Below are positions 9,433 through 12,660 of a stretch of DNA of 12,660 nucleotides, piece by piece. Every line of letters begins with the position of its first letter. Position 1 is the first letter of the stretch. The notes beneath the pieces are model-generated. The model was given only the letters and a program-made list of their open reading frames with translations. It did no database searches and had not been told where the DNA came from. The DNA is from DALYLB01 sp046154695 (GTDB lineage Bacteria > Acidobacteriota > Blastocatellia > RBC074): contig JBJXFI010000222.1 in NCBI GenBank assembly GCA_046154695.1, positions 1 through 12,660 on the forward strand, written 5' to 3'. Position numbers and translations under genes: made by a program.

Positions 9433-9449
9433 GTCCGAAATTTGGACAA
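9431..9449. promoter_or_regulatory. Operator-like 19-bp dyad, probable ROK regulator site
   Basis: TTGTCCGAAATTTGGACAA is a dyad centred on 9440. Eight of nine pairs match; the exception is G9437 against T9443. It covers the end of the -10 box and the predicted start point, the classic place for a repressor, and sits just ahead of a gene for a winged-helix regulator. Autoregulation by the ROK protein is inference from position. Confidence 0.65.
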
Positions 9450-9502
9450 AAGGACGACCGTTTCGGGCGGGACGCGCGAGATTGCAGGGACGAGCGGGGG
9501 GA

Positions 9503-10720
9503 ATGCGAAAGATCGATCTGGAAAATTTTCGGATAGCGACGCGGGGGACCTCCCGGGAGATCAACCGGCAGATCGCGTTGAATCTGATACGGACACACCA
9601 GCCGATTTCGCGGGCGGAGCTGGCGCGGCGGATGAAGGTGCGCCGGGGCGTGGTGTCGGTATTGGTGAATGAGCTGCTGGGGGAGCGAAGAATCTTCGAG
9701 GGAACGACGGGGGAGGCGCCGCGAGGGCGAAAACCGACGTATCTGTATATCGATTCGCGGAATCGGAGCGTGGTGGCGGTGGACATTCGCGTGAGCCGCA
9801 CGTATCTGCAGGTGGCGGATCTGCTGGGGCGGCCGTTGGCGGCGACGGTGACGATGCCGACGGAACGGGAGCCGAAGCGCATGGTGGGTTTGCTGGCGAG
9901 GCGGATTCGTCAATTGATCAGGGAGCATCCGGAGGCGGGGGCGTACGAGGGGATCGGGGTTACGGTTCCGGGGATGGTGGATCATCGAACGAACCGGGTC
10001 ATCCTCGCGCCGACGCTCGGGTGGCGGGATGTGGAGATCGATCAGTCTCTTTCGCGCGCGACGGGGATGCCGGTGAAGATCGAGAATTCGGGAAAGGCCT
10101 GCGCGCTGGCGCAGATGTGGATGGCGCGGGGGGAGGAGGCGGAGGGCGATCTGGCCTTCGTCAGCGTTTCGGATGGGATCGGCGTCGGCATCATGATCCG
10201 CGGAGAGATCGTGCGGGGGAGGCACAGCATCGCGGGGGAGTTCGGGCATGTCCCGCTGAGCATCGACGGCCCCCGTTGTTCGTGCGGCGCGAATGGCTGC
10301 TGGGAGGCCTACATTTCAAACCTCGCGACGCTCTCGCGCTATTTCGGCCGCGACCTGCGGGAGGCGAAGCCCCTGCCGGCGGAGGTGGCGGCATTTACGA
10401 TCGAGGAGCTGATCGCGCGGGCGCGAACCGGGGAAGGAAAGGCGATCGCGGCGCTGCAATCGACGGCGCGGTATCTGGGGCTGGGGCTGGCGTCGATCGT
10501 GAATGCGATCGACCCGTCGCGGCTCTATCTTGGCGGGGAGATCGTCGAGGCCTGGGATCTGATCGAATCGACGGTTCGCCAGGCCATGGACGAGCGGGCG
10601 TTGACGCCCAAGAGCGTGAGGACCGAGATTCGGATCGTCCCGCTCAGTGAATCTCCCCGGTTGCGGGGCGCGGTGGCCCTGGTCGCGGCGCCGGAATTCG
10701 CGGCGCCGGCGGTTGCGTAA
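9503..10720 (+). CDS. ROK-family winged-helix transcriptional regulator (NagC/Mlc/XylR type)
   Basis: 405 aa. Residues about 15-83 are a winged helix-turn-helix (ISRAELARRMKVRRGVVSVLVNELL, wing with GRKPTYLYID). Residues about 88-395 are the ROK fold with the zinc motif GEFGHVPL...CSCGANGCWEAY; ligands are His249, Cys259, Cys261, Cys266. The kinase phosphate loop (DxGGT) is replaced by DIRVSRT, and the catalytic Asp of the usual ND motif is Ser196 (IENSGK), so this should be a sugar-sensing repressor without kinase activity. The start at 9503 has a G-rich GGGGGGA directly before it. An in-frame ATG at 9374 lies upstream of the promoter and is rejected. It is first in the operon, 18 nt before the cupin gene. 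The inducer is probably a sugar or sugar acid handled by the two following enzymes. Confidence 0.9.
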   Translation: MRKIDLENFRIATRGTSREINRQIALNLIRTHQPISRAELARRMKVRRGVVSVLVNELLGERRIFEGTTGEAPRGRKPTYLYIDSRNRSVVAVDIRVSRTYLQVADLLGRPLAATVTMPTEREPKRMVGLLARRIRQLIREHPEAGAYEGIGVTVPGMVDHRTNRVILAPTLGWRDVEIDQSLSRATGMPVKIENSGKACALAQMWMARGEEAEGDLAFVSVSDGIGVGIMIRGEIVRGRHSIAGEFGHVPLSIDGPRCSCGANGCWEAYISNLATLSRYFGRDLREAKPLPAEVAAFTIEELIARARTGEGKAIAALQSTARYLGLGLASIVNAIDPSRLYLGGEIVEAWDLIESTVRQAMDERALTPKSVRTEIRIVPLSESPRLRGAVALVAAPEFAAPAVA

Positions 10721-10738
10721 GAGAGGAAGCGAAGGAGA

Positions 10739-11083
10739 ATGCACGTTAAATCAGGAGTCCATCTGGCCTGGGAAGGCGTCCCGGCGGAGAAGATCGGAGA
10801 AGGCATCGAACGGCAGATGATCGTCGGAGAGCGATTGATGATCTGCCGGCTGCGGTTCGCACCGCGCGTCGTCACCGATCCGCACGAGCATCCCCACGAG
10901 CAGATGACGCTCGTCGAACGCGGCCAGGTTCGGTTTCTGATCGGCGAGGAGGAGCGCATCGCCCGGGCCGGGGATGTGCTGCATTTCCCTCCCGGATGCC
11001 GGCACGGCGCGACGATGCTCGATGAAGAGGTCGTGCTGATCGATATATTCACGCCGCTGCGCGAGGATTTTCTCGGCAGATGA
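10739..11083 (+). CDS. Small single-domain cupin, KdgF-like
   Basis: 114 aa, one cupin beta-barrel. Metal-binding motif 1 is DPHEHPHEQMTLVERG (residues 47-62; His49, His51, and Gln55 in the usual Glu place), motif 2 is GDVLHFPPGCRHGA with His89. The HxHPHEQ form, the size and the FTPLREDFL ending match KdgF and its relatives, which open 4,5-unsaturated uronates from pectin or alginate breakdown to a linear keto acid. That role fits the sugar-type regulator before it and the oxidoreductase after it. Small cupins are diverse, so another sugar isomerase role is possible. AAGGAG lies just before the ATG. It is middle gene of the operon, with gaps of 18 and 19 nt to its neighbours. Confidence 0.82.
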   Translation: MHVKSGVHLAWEGVPAEKIGEGIERQMIVGERLMICRLRFAPRVVTDPHEHPHEQMTLVERGQVRFLIGEEERIARAGDVLHFPPGCRHGATMLDEEVVLIDIFTPLREDFLGR

Positions 11084-11102
11084 TAAATGAAAGAGGAGGC
11101 AT

Positions 11103-12383
11103 ATGAACCGAAGAGATTTCACAAAACGCACGATGGCGGCGGGCGCGGGAACGGCGCTCAGCCGATCGCGGATCCCGGGCGCGAACGACCGCGTCAACCT
11201 GGGATTAATCGGCTGCGGCGACCGGGGAACCGATGTCTGGACGCGGTTTTTGAAACAGCCCGATCTCCTGCCGGTTGCGGTCTGCGACGTCTATGAGCCG
11301 TATCTGGATCGCGCGGCGAATGCGGCGTCATCGGCGCGCGTGGCGAAGCACGGCGATTTTCGCCGCCTGCTCGAGAGCAGGGAGGTGGATGCCGTGCTCA
11401 TCGGCACGCCCGATCACTGGCATGCGATGCAGACGATTCTGGCGTGCGAGGCGGGGAAGGACGTCTATTGCGAGAAGCCGCTGTCCCTGACGATTCTCGA
11501 GGGGCGCAGGATGGTGGAGGCGGCGCGCCGCCATAATCGCGTCGTGCAGACCGGCAGCCAGCAGCGCTCGGGCCTGCATTATCAGGAGGCCGTCAGGCTG
11601 ATTCAGCAGGGCGGCATCGGCGCCGTGCACAAGATCACGGCCGGCTACACCCGCAACGCCATGCCCGGCTTCAAGCCCGAAGAGGTGCTCGGGCCCGGCA
11701 AGGAGTGCCCGAAGGAGCTCAACTGGGACATGTGGCTCGGGCCCGCGCCCTATGTGCCGTACGATCCGTTCCGGTGCCACTATCATTTCCGCTGGTTCTG
11801 GGACTATTCCGGCGGACAGATGACCAATTGGGGCGCCCACAATCTCGATATCGCGCGGTGGGCGCTGAATGCCCGCGGCCCGCTCTCCGTATCCGCGTAC
11901 GGCGCACGATACGAGATCAAGGACGGCGGCGAGACACCCGATGTGCAGGAGGTGCTCTACAACTTCTCGGGCTGCGTCGTCAGCTGGTCCGGGCGCGAGG
12001 TCAATCGCACGCGCGATGAATACCTCGTCTTTCACGGCACGAAGGGCTCGCTCAACATCATGCGCAACGGCTTCACGATCGAGCCGGAGACCTGGCGCAA
12101 GCGCGAGAAGCCCGAGATCGAGCCGGTCACGATGAAGGGCGATCCCAACGAGAGCCAGACGCGCCACATTCGCGACTTCCTCGATTGCGTCAAGAGCCGC
12201 AAGCGCCCCATCGCCGATGTCGAGGAGGGGCATCTGACCGCGGTCGTGTGCCACCTCGGAAACATCGCCACCCGCCTCGGGCGCTCCCTCAAATGGGACG
12301 CCGACCGCGAACAGTTCGTCGGCGACCGCGAGGCCGACCAGATGCTCTCCCGCCCCTATCGAAAGCCATGGAAGCTGGCGTAA
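11103..12383 (+). CDS. Gfo/Idh/MocA-family oxidoreductase with Tat-like N-terminus
   Basis: 426 aa. Residues about 31-150 are an NAD(P)-binding Rossmann domain (LGLIGCGDRG, 33-42; DHWHA, 104-108; CEKPLS with Glu124-Lys125-Pro126). The C-terminal alpha/beta domain carries GAHNLDIARW (244-253; His246 and Asp249), the usual catalytic region. The family oxidises or reduces sugars, sugar acids and derivatives; the substrate is unknown. The N-terminus RRDFTKRTMAAGAGTAL has the twin-arginine pattern RRxFxK, common in planctomycete and acidobacterial members, but its hydrophobic part is short and no AxA cleavage site is clear. A strong AGGAGG lies 3 nt before the ATG. It is the last gene of the ROK operon. 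Confidence 0.88.
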   Translation: MNRRDFTKRTMAAGAGTALSRSRIPGANDRVNLGLIGCGDRGTDVWTRFLKQPDLLPVAVCDVYEPYLDRAANAASSARVAKHGDFRRLLESREVDAVLIGTPDHWHAMQTILACEAGKDVYCEKPLSLTILEGRRMVEAARRHNRVVQTGSQQRSGLHYQEAVRLIQQGGIGAVHKITAGYTRNAMPGFKPEEVLGPGKECPKELNWDMWLGPAPYVPYDPFRCHYHFRWFWDYSGGQMTNWGAHNLDIARWALNARGPLSVSAYGARYEIKDGGETPDVQEVLYNFSGCVVSWSGREVNRTRDEYLVFHGTKGSLNIMRNGFTIEPETWRKREKPEIEPVTMKGDPNESQTRHIRDFLDCVKSRKRPIADVEEGHLTAVVCHLGNIATRLGRSLKWDADREQFVGDREADQMLSRPYRKPWKLA

Positions 12384-12390
12384 TCCAATA

Positions 12391-12425
12391 GAGTTCCGCC
12401 TTTGCGCGGCGCCGGGCGGAAACTC
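12391..12425. repeat. Short GAGTTCCGC-family inverted repeat
   Basis: GAGTTCCGCC (12391-12400) pairs with GGCGGAAACTC (12415-12425), with one bulged base. The first 20 bases differ from those at 4147-4166 at two positions, so it is a shorter relative of that element. It starts 8 nt after the oxidoreductase stop, where it may protect or end the transcript, although no T-tract follows. Confidence 0.65.
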
Positions 12426-12511
12426 GCTGCCGATTTTGAAGCTTACCCTGAATTGAGAGACAATGGCGCGATCGAGGCTGCGTATTCAAAAGACAGGAAG
12501 ATCGGTATGGC

Positions 12512-12535
12512 GGCGCAAGCTGTCCAGCTTGTGCC
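12512..12535. repeat. GGCACAAGCTG-family palindrome, copy 2 (reverse orientation)
   Basis: Arms GGCGCAAGCTG and CAGCTTGTGCC around a TC centre, with one mismatch between the arms. TC in place of GA shows this copy is inverted relative to the copies at 9306 and 12641. Confidence 0.75.
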
Positions 12536-12611
12536 CGGTGTGAGAGTGCGCGTGAAGAGTGCGGCGAGGCGCGCGCCTGAAGTGGTCTCGTTCGAGGCCC
12601 GGTCTTTTTCT

Positions 12612-12634
12612 GAGAGTGTCTGCCAGACACTCTC
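12612..12634. repeat. Perfect palindrome GAGAGTGTCTG / CAGACACTCTC
   Basis: Two perfect 11-bp arms around a single C at 12623. It is different in sequence from the GGCACAAGCTG family and lies 6 nt before copy 3 of that family. Reading + to -, it is preceded by TTTTTC, so leftward it would end with GAAAAA and not a T-tract; it does not look like an intrinsic terminator. Confidence 0.75.
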
Positions 12635-12640
12635 GGACGC

Positions 12641-12660
12641 GGCACAAGCTGGACAGCTTG
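12641..12660. repeat. GGCACAAGCTG-family palindrome, copy 3, cut by the window end
   Basis: The left arm GGCACAAGCTG, the GA centre and seven bases of the right arm are present and identical to copy 1; the remaining bases lie outside the window. Same orientation as copy 1, opposite to copy 2 at 12512. Confidence 0.72.

Larger units (their letters stand above)
12384..12660. other. Repeat-rich non-coding end region
   Basis: These 277 bases after the oxidoreductase contain four palindromic elements and no convincing gene. The open frames here have no recognisable protein pattern and run over the repeats on the other strand. Confidence 0.65.

Noticed and set aside
9374..9502. Earlier ATG giving the ROK protein 43 more residues
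   Set aside because: That start lies upstream of the -35 box and operator, and the extra residues resemble no ROK N-terminus.
12541..12570. Further copies of the GAGAGTG motif
   Set aside because: Only 7-8 bases match and no paired arm is present; chance is sufficient.
12289..12645. Leftward open frame through the repeat-rich end region
   Set aside because: It translates the palindromic repeats and the end of the oxidoreductase gene in antisense; no protein features.
12384..12660. CRISPR array
   Set aside because: The repeats are palindromes of different sequence and irregular spacing, with no constant direct repeat and spacer pattern.

Overview
The window looks like a piece of a high-GC chromosome from a free-living Gram-negative bacterium, most likely an Acidobacteriota member (a Blastocatellia- or Bryobacter-like soil lineage). 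The reasons are the gene families present: an SdrD-B/DUF11 surface protein whose C-terminal region resembles one I remember from acidobacterial secreted proteins, a short ceramidase-like secreted hydrolase, a Tat-type Gfo/Idh/MocA oxidoreductase, and an exported DPP-IV-like S9 peptidase. Dispersed intergenic palindromes fit too. The placement comes from recalled family distribution, not from a search. There are nine complete protein genes and one that enters from the left edge. I see no rRNA, tRNA, CRISPR array, insertion sequence or phage gene.

Layout. 1-1686 (+) is the end of a secreted or surface multidomain protein, followed by two hairpins, the second a strong intrinsic terminator. 1867-4067 (-) is a two-gene unit: a beta-hydroxyacid dehydrogenase, then a short neutral-ceramidase-like protein whose start overlaps the dehydrogenase stop (ATGA). 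4068-4337 is a divergent intergenic region holding a repeat element and a good sigma70-type promoter for the S9-family peptidase (4338-6413, +). After a 12-bp hairpin come ubiE/menG-like methyltransferase (6518-7264) and a two-module VOC protein with a signal peptide (7261-8208), again joined by an ATGA overlap. Convergent to these is a D-2-hydroxyacid dehydrogenase (8242-9204, -) with its own promoter.

9205-9502 is a divergent control region with a promoter on each strand, an almost perfect 19-bp operator overlapping the rightward -10 box, and a perfect 13-bp-arm palindrome. It drives a tight three-gene operon: ROK-family regulator (9503-10720), KdgF-like cupin (10739-11083) and Gfo/Idh/MocA oxidoreductase (11103-12383). 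The likely logic is a sugar- or uronate-responsive repressor that controls itself and two catabolic enzymes. The last 277 bases hold at least four palindromic repeat elements, some matching elements seen earlier in the window.

I do not see a clearly novel defence, mobile or RNA-based system. The items most worth a second look are the dispersed palindrome families, the ROK operator and its operon, and the exported two-module VOC protein coupled to a quinone-type methyltransferase.
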